Origin: Zygnema cylindricum
Taxonomy: Eukaryota; Streptophyta; Zygnematophyceae; Zygnematales; Zygnemataceae
DNA: 64,000 nucleotides
Assembly (NCBI GenBank): GCA_037447655.1
Contig: JBBHKE010002158.1
Location: forward strand, 1-64,000
Reading direction: 5' to 3'
The notes beneath the pieces are model-generated. The model worked only from the letters and a program-made list of their open reading frames with translations. It was not told where the DNA came from and made no database searches. Each line of letters starts with the position of its first letter. Position 1 is the first letter of the stretch. Positions 10,226 to 20,301 of this stretch are shown in pieces. The translations under genes were made by a program, and so were the position numbers.

Positions 10226-11776
10226 TCACCAACCCACTTACCTTAATGTAATTCATGCACATGGTATGCAGTCAGCAACTGCTATTGCAATCCTCTACTG
10301 GATCCTACAATACTTGACTTGGGAGGAGGAAGAGCTTTAGTGCATATCAACAATCATTGGGTCAAGGATAACATAATTTAATCACCCTAGAGAATACTTT
10401 TTTTCTTACAAAGTGTAATCTTACATCCATGTGCATACTCTTGAAGTGATGACTTGGGTTAGAGGCAATGGCAATAGCAGCTTGGATATCACACCAGATC
10501 ATCTGTGGACCAATCTGCATGTATCCTAGTTCTTGTAACATGGATTTTACCTATAAGAGTTCTTTAAGGGCCGAGCTTGCCGCCATATATTCTGACTCTA
10601 TTGTCGACTGTGCTGTGACCTTTTGAAGTTTGCTGCTCTAGCAGCAAGTCCCGTTCCCAATTTGTAAAATGAATCCCATGGTGGATTTCAGGCATGGCAT
10701 GTCACCATAGGTTGTATCACTCCACGTTTGCAGTTTTACTTCTCCTCCGTCTATTGTGAGTTTGATGTCTTTGGTTCCTGCCAAATATCTTACGACTCTC
10801 CTTGCTGCATCAAAATCAGATTTTCGCGGATTCTTTAGACTTCTGCTCACTACCCCAACTGCTGCAGCAATGTCAGGATGGGTAAAATACATGAAATATA
10901 TTAAGCTTTCCACTATCTATCTGTAAGGTATCAGTGTCATCGAATCATTCTCCCCTGACTCTAAATACTCACTAATAATGACACCCGGTTTTGTCTCTTC
11001 TCCCTCTAATTCTGCGGAAACTCCAATGGAGTTAGACATCCTTTTGCCCCCCGCATTCCGTTCTCATCTAACATGTTTCCAATAGCCTCTTTTTGAGTCA
11101 ACTTTATTACTTTCTAATTTCTGTCCCTCTCTGCCTAGATACCCAAAATATATTTTGCCTCACCGAGGTCTTTCATCTCGAACCGTGAATTTAGACTAGT
11201 TTTGATTCTATTAATTTCAGCCATTGATTTGCTAATTAATACTAAATCATCTACATACAACGCTATATACACTATCCCGTCCTCACCCTTTAGAACATAG
11301 CCATAGTGAGCAAAACTTATCCTTTGAAATCCTAGGCTAGTTAAGAATTCATCAAGCTTCAAATTCCTTTGTCTAGGGGCATGTTTTAGGTCGTACAAAG
11401 ATTTTAGCAATTTGTATACTAAGTGCTCTTTTCTTGGTTCTGCATACATTTCGGGCTGCTTGATGTAAATGGTCTCCTCTAGTTCTCCATGCAAAAATGT
11501 TGTCTTTATATCCATGTGATATACTTCCATATCTTCTATAGCAGCTAAGGACAGCAAAATCCTAAGTGTCGGAAATCGTACAACCGGAGAAAATGTTTCT
11601 TCATAATCAATGCCTTCATTTTGATTATACCCCTTTACCACAAGTCTGGCCTTGTATTGATCAATGGTGTTATCCGAATTTAAATTCACTTTAAATACCC
11701 ATTTGTTGCCAATCGCTTTTCGCTCCGGAGGAAGGTCCACAAACTCCCATGTTTGAGCCTCCATGATGGACTTCAT
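10226..11776 (-). pseudogene. Copia B reverse transcriptase and RNase H
   Basis: The RT frame at 11,135-11,776 (213 codons) starts in KSIMEAQTWEFVDLPPE and passes through KARLVVKGYNQNEGIDYEETF. It holds the catalytic ALYVDDLVLIS at 11,247-11,258 and ends LGEAKYILGI. RNase H follows in other frames: 10,638-10,913 (PDIAAAVGVVSRSLKNPRK, QTWSDTTYGD) and then a degraded C-terminus near 10,440-10,600 (QAAIAIASNPSHHFKS). Stops and frameshifts separate these blocks. RT copies the element RNA inside particles and RNase H removes the template; this copy is broken between the two. Confidence 0.8.
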
Positions 11777-12872
11777 TTCCTCGTTTGATGCCTCGATCTA
11801 GTGATTCGGCTCCAGTGATGAGAAGGCCTCTCGGATGGTCAGAGGCTCCCTTAAGGCTGCCGAGTAGGCAAAGTGAGAGCTTGCTTGTACGCGGCTGCTG
11901 GATCTTCTTCCCCCCGGAAATTCTAAAGTTGAGATCGACGGATGCCGCGCATTGCGCTGATTGCACTGATTGCGATCCGTGGGCATTGACCGTTGTAGGT
12001 CCGAGTGGAACTGAACTTGTTGAGGAACTTGGAGAATACCAGACTCTTGAGCCATCACCTGAGAATTTGGTATCCGCGAGACAATTTCTTGCATGCAATC
12101 GAAAATGACATACTCTTGTACCTTTTGTTCTTTTTGTTCTTATGTCATTTGAAATAAATCTATCGAGTCTACTTCATCTTTGAAAATGATGTTTCTTGCT
12201 ACAACTATTTAATGCTTCTCAAACACAAAGACCCTATAACCTTTTGAGTGATAATCATATCCTAACAAAATACCAGGTAACCCCTTTGGTTCCATTTTCC
12301 ATCTAGTATTAGACGTATCCAAGATAAAGCACTAACTACCAAAGACTTTAAAATGGCTAACATCGGGTTTACTACCTATCGAGATCTCGTAAGGAGTAGT
12401 CTCTATCGATCTTGATCGTATTTTATTCCTAATAAAAACTGCACAATTTAGGGCCTCAACCCAGAATTTCGGATCCACATTTTTATATGTGAGCATCGAC
12501 TTAGAGCTCTCCTTGAGAGTTCTATTTAACCTCTCCGACACCCCATTTTGTTCTGGTGAATATGGATTAGTCATCAGTAGACTTATACCTTCCTCAAGTA
12601 AAAAAGATTCAAATTCGTTTGATGTACATCCAACACCATTGTCCGATTCTGAGCTCCAAAATAGGTAAATTATGAAGTTTTTCAACCAACGCCTTATACT
12701 GTTTGAAGTGACCAAACACTTCGCTATTTTCTTTCATGAAATAAACCTTTGTGAACGTGGAGAAATCATCTCTGAAGGTGACCATATATTTCATCCCTCG
12801 GCAGATGGATTCTTTGCAGGTGCAAAAACATCTAATGAATGTGTTGTAAGAGTTTTGATGACCAAGTCTCAA
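11777..12872 (-). pseudogene. Copia B integrase core and integrase-RT linker
   Basis: The integrase core lies at 12,332-12,872 in two overlapping frames. GVGCTSNEFESFLLEEGISL follows the second catalytic Asp in ESDNGVG. The Glu in NGVSERLNRTL lies exactly 35 residues later, giving the DD35E spacing. KPDVSHFKVFGS closes the core. The linker to RT (11,785-12,098) is Ser/Gln-rich with FPGGRRSSSRVQ, as in the other copia copies. At least one frameshift at about 12,640 splits the core, so it is inactive. Confidence 0.75.
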
Positions 12873-13573
12873 ACTCTTTAGGAAATTGCAATTTGTGGAT
12901 TTTGCCTAAAGCGCAGCCGTCACATGTTGATCGGCTGACCTGTGAGGGATACACCCTCTATTTTTCCAACAAGTACCATTTTTCTCAAACTATCATAGTT
13001 TACATTGCCTAATAGTTTATGCCACAACTCATCTGAATACAAAACACCGGAGTACACAACATCATTTTTCTTCGTATTAGCCATATCCTTGCGGTACATC
13101 TTGCTATTATCTCTAGTACCTGTAACCGCAACCTTTCAATTTTTGTTAGCAATCTGCCTACTATTTTTCAAATTAACCTCAAAGCCTTTACTCTCTACCA
13201 AAGACGTTGAAAACATAACTTTCTTAAAATCAGGCACAAATAAGACATTGTGAAGAGTCCTTTCAGTTGCCTTGCCCTCTACATCAACTAGCAAAGACAC
13301 ATCACCCACAGGACGAGTCTGAACACTCATTCCAGAAGCATAATAAATATTTTTCTCCGGCGTTGTTTTCAAATTTTTGAAGATGGCTTTGTTCCAGCAC
13401 ATGTGGGCTGATGCTCTTATATCCATTATCCATCCAGGGTCCTTCGCGCCCTCCATTGCTCCTGCCATAGCGAATAGATCCGTTTCATCTTCCTCAAAAA
13501 ATAGGTCATTCGCGCCCTCCATTGCTCGTGCCATAGCGAATAGATCCGTTTCATCCTCCTCAAAAAATGTCAA
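12873..13573 (-). pseudogene. Copia B protease and GAG-pre-integrase region
   Basis: The protease site reads GWIMDIRASAHMC, where copia proteases have Asp-Ser/Thr-Gly. Gly is replaced by Arg, so the active site is lost. Downstream are LLVDVEGKATERTLHNVLFVP and a degraded zinc-binding region near 12,900-13,130. The frame at 13,136-13,573 has 145 codons. Ahead of the protease is an acidic linker in which a 22-residue block (FFEEDETDLFAMARAMEGA and neighbours) is duplicated. Confidence 0.7.
13442..13573 (-). repeat. 66-bp coding tandem duplication in copia B
   Basis: Two adjacent copies of a unit encoding EEDETDLFAMA-AMEGA, 66 bp apart, starting near 13,447 and 13,513 on the plus strand. They differ at two or three positions and preserve the frame. 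Confidence 0.8.
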
Positions 13574-14491
13574 TGTCTTGTTCGGAGTGAAGAAGAAGCT
13601 AAAAACAATGTATTTCCACGAGGTGTAGGCCCCGTTAAGTTTTCTGTAAAACTAACTTTGTTGCCATGCTGGCCAATATAAACCTGTATTCTTAGCTTTT
13701 TTAAACTTAGGACAGAATTTGTATCCATGACCTTTCTCACTACAATAGAAACTTGCATTATTGGATTGTCTATTTCCACCCTGATTAAACTGTCTGAACT
13801 GATTAAACTGATTTCTTTGCTGATTAAACTGTCCTTTCCTCTCTAAGTCTGAATTAAAAACCTCTACCTGCTCAATATTGAGAATATTAGATGTAGCTTC
13901 CACCTCTAGTAAAATATTGATAGCTAACTATAAAGTCCAGCTAGCTATATCTTTTTGTTTAAGCGTATCAGATGCTCCTTTCATACTATGAGGGAGACCC
14001 CTCATGAGCAATGCTGCCTGTTGAAACTGAGGAAACACCCCACCTGCACAAGCATGTGCATCTACAAGGATATAAAATTTGTTAGAATATTCAGCCGTTG
14101 TACCTCCAGTGTACTTATAATCTCAAATATTTCCATCCAATAGAAGTTCCTCATGGACATTAGCATTTTCATAATCATTTTTAAGAGATTTCCTGGCATC
14201 AATTTATTTTTTCAATTTTATCCGAGACAAAGTTAAGTTCTCAGATATACAAAATTTCAAAATAGAACGAGCTTGCGTAATTTTATTAGACCATGACGGA
14301 TGAGATTCATCCAGCGAACCATCCAAAATATCCAAAAGATTAACATTCTCAAAATGAGTCTCCACCATATACGCCCAGTAAACATACTTTCCCCTGGAAA
14401 AGATAGGAATTCTTGATGACAGGCCCATAACCTGTTGTTCTACGACCACCGGTGCAGAGGGAGGACCAGCAGTAGTTGTAGAAGTAGACAT
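13570..14491 (-). pseudogene. Copia B gag
   Basis: The start at 14,491 opens MSTSTTTAGPPSAP, then VMGLSSRIPIF over the primer site, KYVYWAYMVETHF, and LLDILDGSLDESHPSW. The frame is lost at 14,204. The C-terminal part at 13,652-13,903 has an Asn/Gln-rich linker (FNQQRNQFNQFRQFNQGG) and a zinc knuckle reading FYCSEKGHGYKFCPK, in which the first Cys of CCHC is replaced. Gag normally assembles the particle and binds RNA through the knuckle. The start lies 59 nt inside the LTR, upstream of the primer site. Confidence 0.75.
14422..14432 (-). other. Primer-binding site of copia B
   Basis: The plus strand reads GGCCCATAACC, abutting the LTR start TGTTGTTC at 14,433. The complement GGTTATGGGCC matches the initiator tRNA-Met anticodon arm over 11 nt. 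It then diverges from the 15-nt family-A version. Confidence 0.55.
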
Positions 14492-15182
14492 GATACACTC
14501 TCAGAAGCTATCAAGAATCCTTCCAAACAGCTGTTTACAAGTGATCACCAAATCTTATAGAAGCATCCAAACTTCACAAAGCTCTATTAGAATATAGAGC
14601 AGTATAAACAATGACAACTCCCAAAGTTTCAGTACAATTGACCCGACAACACTCAAGATAAATACTCAAAAGTTTCCCGAAAATTGTTTGTAGTTTTACT
14701 TCTTGGAAGTCTAGATACATTTTGTGTTCTGAGTCCTAAGTCTTATACTTGTGTTGTACCGACGATGCCAGTGTACCTGAGAGGTACGTCAAACCGCCAA
14801 GCTAACACTAATCTGTCAAGCTACCACTGAGCTACCATTAACGTACCACTGAGCTAACTAGTTTTGTATCTATCGCAAATGCTATGTACTATACTGAATC
14901 ATTTAGAATATCCGCAGTTGCGTTGTCTGTACGGAACATATCAATTGTAATCGCATTTGTGTTGTCTTAACTTAGTCGCAACTGCTTTGTTTTGACTGCG
15001 TCGCAGTTCTGTTGTTGCATCGCAGTTGCGTTGTCCCACCTGATGTGTGGCATATGTATGTGGGTGTAAGTGCCACTCCAAAATACTTGTAATATGCTTT
15101 AAGTGACGACGAGTGTCCTTGTAGATCCATGTTTTGTTCATCACACTAATTTACTAAGGATTAAAGCTTTCGAAAATCAACA
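14433..15182 (-). repeat. 5' LTR of copia B, right copy
   Basis: Starts TGTTGTTCTACGACC and ends CGAAAATCAACA, 750 bp. It abuts the gag primer site on the left and the 21-bp minisatellite on the right. Confidence 0.8.
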
Positions 15183-15410
15183 ATTTTACAGTTTTAGACA
15201 AAGTTGTACAGTTTTAGAAGAAAGTTTACAGTTTTTAGTCGAGAGCTATACACTTTTAGTCGAAAGGTGTAAAGTTTTTGGTCCACAATGTTTGGTTGAA
15301 GTTTTAAAGTTTTATTGTTATACAATGTTAAGAAAATTTTACAGTTTTTTTGTCCAAAGTTGTACAGTATTTAGTCGGAAGTTATATAGTTTTTCGTCAG
15401 AAGTCTTTCT
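15183..15410. repeat. 21-bp minisatellite (second block)
   Basis: ATTTTACAGTTTTAGACAAAG and similar units continue the array of 468-1,300, more degenerate. It was split from that block by the insertion of copia B. Confidence 0.7.
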
Positions 15411-15808
15411 TTCTCACTCCCTTTCCCTTCCTTTTCTGTACCTCTCATGCAAAATAAAAATTACCATGTTTTTATGAGAAATTTTGACACGATGTACGTC
15501 GATGAGTTGTTGTTTTTATTTTTTATATGTTTACTTCCCTCAGGTTAAAGTTGAAAAGTTTGACTGTCCAAGTTTTACAAAATGTTGAATTAAAAGTAGT
15601 TAGGAAAATTTTTGTTTGACCCAATATATTATTGACAATTTTATTAGATTATGAGTTGATAATGTTTATTTGATTGTATTCAGTTCATGTCCATGATGAG
15701 GAACAATAATTAACCAACTTTTATGAACCTATTTTTCTTCACAGGTTGATGAGATGTGGACAGTGCTACTTTAACAAAAGATCATTACAATGAGAGTGGC
15801 AACAAACC
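15411..15808. other. Unassigned spacer between copia B and copia A
   Basis: AT-rich DNA with a short CT-rich start. No domain, LTR landmark or tandem repeat was recognised. Confidence 0.4.
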
Positions 15809-15813
15809 TCTCA
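15809..15813. repeat. Target-site duplication, left of copia A
   Basis: tctca, repeated exactly at 22,239-22,243 beyond the other LTR. Five base pairs is the usual copia target duplication. Confidence 0.85.
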
Positions 15814-16855
15814 TGCAATTCTGTGTCCTCCATTGGACTACAAAATACAGGAAGCCTCTAGATAGTATTCAACTAACCCACTTTAAGCCACGGCCACTAC
15901 TGCCGAAGAAGGCAAACTGACAATTTGACTACACCCCTATGCAGCCTATACTCCCCTGAGTCCGTAGCAAAAAGAATCACTGAAAACGGCCAACCAACCG
16001 ATTAGTTATAGGGTGGCAAAGATGCCAATTTATACTAACTCTCAGAGAGAGAGGACTATCTACCTAAATTTTCCCAAGTCCTAGTTTTTCCTAATTCCCT
16101 CTCACAGCTCCTATCTACTGCCCGTACGAACCAATCACCAAACTGTATAGTACTAGAAAGTACTACTGCCGATGTACCTTCTGTACGGCCTCTGTACGAC
16201 AAGGCCATTAAGTGGACGCGTGTCCACTTTCCACTCGTCCGTACGCTCCTCGGAATTCCCGCGACCGAATGATGTCTTCCCACGTGGCGCCAGGTCATGC
16301 CACGTCACTAAATGTCAAAATGACCATTCCGGGATTTCGGCGATGATGCGCGCCGTTAGATTTGACGCGAAATTCAATCTCGGCCGTAATAAATACTTGC
16401 GCGATATTTATTTCGCTGTCGAAACAAAATGCGCGATATCCGTTTCAAACAAGTACAGTACTTCGTATTTTGTAGAACTGTATCTATGTGTGGCGTTAAG
16501 GGTTCCAGTTAAATGAATCTAGTACATTAGAATAGTTTAAATAGTAATGAAACCTTATATCTCCTAACAGACTTCTACGACAGATTGGTTAGAGCTAACG
16601 GCTACGCCTCGCTCTGCCGGTCGGGGGTTCGAGTCCTACCGGACTCAACCTTTTGTTGAGAGTGGCTTAAGCCACTCTTTAGTCCTTCCTATGGAGTTGA
16701 GGCAGCCATGGCTCCATTGCTCTCTCTTTCTCTCCTTCAGTGACTACAACAAGTATGGGGGCGAGAGAGAGAGAAGAGATAGAGGCAGGCTGCCTACATT
16801 TTCTTTTCTAATAAATTTAGACCTAGAAAATATACTAAAACTACTTATTTCAACA
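15814..16855 (-). repeat. 3' LTR of copia A
   Basis: TGCAATTCTGTGTCC to ACTTATTTCAACA. It contains the complement of a gag ATG about 20 nt inside the boundary, a TATA complement (16,024-16,035), GTAC cores at 16,150-16,245, the tRNA-like block (16,576-16,654) and the conserved stem-loop (about 16,717-16,785). Confidence 0.92.
16576..16654 (+). other. Antisense tRNA-like block in the copia A 3' LTR
   Basis: TACGACAGATTGGTTAGAGC resembles a tRNA D arm, and GGTTCGAGTCC at 16,626-16,636 is a canonical B box. About 39 nt separate the two landmarks, as in a tRNA with a modest variable loop. A T4 run follows at 16,651-16,654. A possible anticodon loop CTACGCC is flanked by a weak five-base stem. 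There is no convincing acceptor stem, so this is not a tRNA gene. It runs opposite to the element. Confidence 0.6.
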
Positions 16856-16868
16856 CTCCCCTTATTTA

Positions 16869-17909
16869 CTAGTCTAATTTTAATTTTTCTTTTAAGCCAC
16901 ATTTTTCCCTACAATATTTTAATTTTGGAGAGGGCACAGGTTTTGTCATCATGTCAGCCACCATTTCCTCATCAGATCTATATACAAGATTCACTATTTT
17001 ATTCTCCATTTTTTCTCTTACAAAACTTAATCTTATGTCCATATGTTTAGCCTTAAAATGATGTTTTGGATTGGCTGCAATTGCTATGGCTGCTTGATTA
17101 TCACAAAAAACTTCATGCACTCCCTCTTTCATATACCCTAGTTCTTGCAGTAAGGACTTGACCCACATCAACTCTTTCACGGCAGAACAAGAGGCCATGT
17201 ACTCAACCTCCATAGTGGACTGAGCAACCACCTTTTGTTACTTACTGCTCCAACAGCAAGCACCTTCCACAACATACAACACATACCCAGAAGTGCATCG
17301 TCTCATAGGTGCGTCCCCATAACTGGCATCACTCCAAGTAGTGATGTCAGTGTGCTCCCCTCCCAAATGCAACCATAACTCTCTAGTTCCCACCCGATAT
17401 CTCACGACTCTCTTGGCTGCCTCCCAATCCCTCTTCCTAGGATCATTAAGACTCCTACTGAGTACACCAACTGCCGCCGCTATGTCTAGCCTGGTACAAT
17501 TCATAAAATAGATTAAGCTTCCTACGACCTGTCTATAAGGGATAGACTTCATGAACTCTCTCTCCTCTGGACTCATATGATCGTCTAAGATCATCACTCC
17601 TCCTTCTACATTCCCATCACTTACTTTTTTCAAGTCCATGGAAGTGGTACAACTGTTAGCATTTTCCATCTGGAATTTCTTAAGCATATTACCTATTGCT
17701 TCTTTCTGAGTAAGTCTGATAATCTTCTTCCCCCTATCTCTCTCCATTTGGATCCCCAAAATATATTTTGCCTCCCCTAAATCCTTCATATCAAATCTGC
17801 CCCTAAGATCTTTCTTTAGCCTATTGATATTCTCCAAAGACTTACTTAACACAAGCAGATCATCCACATAAATTGCAATAAAAATGACACCATTCTCATC
17901 TTCAAACAT
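16869..17909 (-). pseudogene. Copia A RT C-terminus and RNase H
   Basis: From 17,909 the frame carries the RT catalytic box AIYVDDLLVLSKS (YVDD at about 17,859-17,870), LGEAKYILGIQMERD, and DIAAAVGVLSRSLNDPRKRD. RNase H follows with TTWSDASYGDAPMRRCTSGY. A TAA at 17,232-17,234 replaces a Gln codon that copia A3 and A6 retain (KQQKVVAQ). The frame then continues as AQSTMEVEYMASCSAVKELM, FCDNQAAIAIAANPKHHF and ends KEKLKLD at 16,869. RNase H acidic residues are present on both sides of the stop. Confidence 0.88.
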
Positions 17910-18490
17910 ATAGATAGAATGGTCAGAGCTGATTCGGATGTATCCAGATCGGTGAGAAACTCATCTAGTTTCTTATTCCACTGTCGGGGAGCCTGTTTCA
18001 GTCCATATAAGGACTTTATGAGCCTGCAGACTTTGCTTTCTTCTCCTTCTTCCACAAACCCCTCGGGTTGCCTCATAAAAATTTCTTCCTCTAACTCACC
18101 ATTAAGAAAAGCAGTCTTAATGTCCATCTGGTGTATTTCCATGTCTTCCGCTGCGGCCAGACTGAGGAGAATCCTTACCGATGGGAATCGAACAACTGGA
18201 GCAAAAGTCTCCTCATAGTCAATCCCCTCTTTTTGGGTGAACCCTTTCTCTTCCAATCGAGCCTTATACCTCTCAATTGTATTATCTGGGTTCAGTTTTA
18301 GTTTAAATACCCATTTACATCCAATAGGTTTTCTGTCTGGAGGGCAATCCGCTAGATCCCAAGTATTTGCTTCCATGATAGAAGCCATCTCATCATTTAT
18401 GGCTCTAATCCATCTTTCTTTCTCTGGACTATTCACTCCCTCTAAGTAAGACTGAGGCTCATCTGGGTGAGATAGCTTAGTTACCTTATG
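17846..18490 (-). pseudogene. Copia A RT N-terminal half
   Basis: The frame starts near 18,436 in NSPEKERWIRAINDEMASIM and passes through GCKWVFKLKLNPDNTIERYKA and FTQKEGIDYEETFAPVVRFP, MDIKTAFLNGELEEEIFMRQ, and GLKQAPRQWNKKLDEFLTD. A one-base loss at about 17,945 then throws it out of frame. Comparison with copia A4 and A6 shows where the frame should continue. Upstream, another one-base loss near 18,520 separates this half from the integrase frame. Confidence 0.88.
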
Positions 18491-20301
18491 AGCAGCTTGT
18501 TTTTCCTGTATCCGTTGCTGCTCCTCCTTCCTCCCTCAAACTCCGAAGCTGGAATGGATGGAAGTCTTGGATTTCTTCTCATTGTCTCATCGGCTCCCTT
18601 GTCCATGGAAACCGGTTCTTGTGCCGCTTCATCTATCTCCTCGAAGTCCATGGGAGTATGCAAGGTTTCCGGTGAGTCTCCTGTATCTTGGATCTCCCCT
18701 GAATCTGTAATCACGGTGTCACCCATGTCCCTTTCGGGGACAACCGAGTTCTCCTCACTTTCGGACTCAAATCTGATCCTTATCTTCTTTGTATATTTGA
18801 AGGGGTCAAATGACTTCCCTTCATCCATGACAACTAAGTGTTTGACCAGAATGATATCTTTCTTTGCTAAGTCATAGACTCTATATCCCTTAACATCCTC
18901 ATCATATCCCACAAAGTATCCAAGTTTTCCCTTAGCATCTAGTTTCCAGTTTTTCCTATCCGTGTCAAGACTGTAAACTTGGCTACCAAATACTTTAAGG
19001 TGTGAGATATCTGGTTTCCTTCCAACCCATCTCTCATAAGGTGTCACTCCCTTTACAGCTGAGGTAAGGACTCTATTTTTAATATAGTTGGCACATTTCA
19101 TTGCCTCTGCCCAAAATCTCTTTCCTATTTTCTTGTCTGCCAACATACTCCATGCACTATCTCCTAGTGTTCTATTCAACCTCTCAGCTACCCCATTTTG
19201 TTCCGGATTATATGGTATAGTTTTCTGGTGTTGCACTCCCTCATCTCTCAGATATTCCTCAAACTGGTTACAGGTATATTCCCCCCCATTATCACTCCTT
19301 ATCCTCTTAATAGGGGTTTCATGCAATTTCTCACTCCATGCTTTATATTCTTTGAAGTAAGTTGATGCTTCAGACTTATTTTTCAGAAAGTAGACTCTAG
19401 AGTATCTAGACCAATCATCAGTTATTGTCATCATAAACCTCTTTCCTCCAACCGAAGGTACTTTTGCAGGTCCCCAAATGTCTGTGTGGACCAAATCTAA
19501 CACTTTCTCACCTCTATATGTGGCTGCTTTGGGAAAGGGAAGTCTGTGAGCCTTACCTTGAGCACAACCACTACAATCATCCATCATTTCATTATCCCCA
19601 AATTGAATGCTATCTACTACCCCAAGCTTTTTCGTTTCCCTTAACCTATCAAAATGCACATGCCCCAACCGCCTATGCCAAATCATCACCTTAGGAACAC
19701 CAACATAGTAAGCATTCTTCTTTTCATTACTCAAGTTAAGCCTAAACATTCCTTGGGTACCCTTATCTGTTGTAAAGTAAACTTCATCCGGATACTTAGC
19801 TGTAAAGACTCCCTTTCTAGTGAAAGTATCAAACTCTTTGTCATCTAACACAGACGTAGAGACAAGATTTTTACTCAGCTGAGGAATGTAAAGTACATCT
19901 GAGAATGTAAGTATGGAAGTCTTACCCTCCACTAAGACTTTCAGATCTACTAATCCCACTAGATCTGTAGTAACCACTCTCCCATCCCCATACTCTATCT
20001 CTACAGTAGGAATCTTTCTTAACTTAGTGAAGAGTTCTTTATCACGACACATATGCATGGATGCACCTGAGTCGATGATCCATCCTTCCTGTGGAGCTTC
20101 CCGGATTGCTCCAAGGGCACACTTCTGCCTCCGAGGAATATCCTTCTCCTCCAAACTCTCGTCAAGAAGAAGTTCCCCATCCTCCTCAGAGGACTCATCC
20201 TCGGTTTCTCCTGACACTTTTGTAACCACAAGTGCCTTTTTCTTCCCTCCGGAAGAACCCCCTCCACGGTTCTCTTGGAGCCTCAGCTGTGATAGCTTCA
20301 C
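18481..20301 (-). pseudogene. Copia A protease, GAG-pre-integrase and integrase (606-codon frame)
   Basis: The longest open frame in the window. An acidic linker (DESSEEDGELLLDESLEEKD) leads to the protease site WIIDSGASMHMC, with Asp at residue 77. A GAG-pre-integrase zinc region follows (WHRRLGHVHFDRL ... CSGCAQGKAH). The integrase core has Asp in LVHTDIWGPA, Asp in IRSDNGGEY and Glu in NGVAERLNRTL, the last two separated by the expected 35 residues. KPDISHLKVFGS and GYRVYDLAKK follow. The frame runs out after GGRRSSNG because of a one-base loss near 18,520. The first Met is internal; the true frame continues upstream into the CCHC knuckle. Confidence 0.9.

Larger units (their letters stand above)
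1306..15182 (-). mobile_element. Ty1/copia element B, nested and decayed
   Basis: A minus-strand copia element bounded by related LTRs at 1,306-2,094 and 14,433-15,182. Both begin TG and end CA. The left LTR is 789 bp, and 750 bp once a 39-bp internal tandem duplication is discounted; the right LTR is 750 bp. Flanking pentamers are gtttt (1,301-1,305) and atttt (15,183-15,187), an imperfect target duplication inside the 21-bp minisatellite. Coding order on the minus strand is gag (14,491), CCHC, protease, integrase, RT, RNase H (ending near 10,226). The 3' end is split from its LTR by inserted copia A2 (3,607-10,225) and by a captured plus-strand family-A fragment. Pairing these two LTRs as one element is inference from shared flanking repeat and orientation. 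Confidence 0.7.

Noticed and set aside
11785-12108. 107-codon plus-strand ORF
   Set aside because: Antisense shadow of the copia B integrase-RT linker; no domain.
16576-16654. Functional tRNA-Arg(ACG) gene
   Set aside because: B box and D-arm-like segment are good, but no acceptor stem pairs, the T stem is weak and the ACG triplet is not kept in all copies; listed as tRNA-like only.
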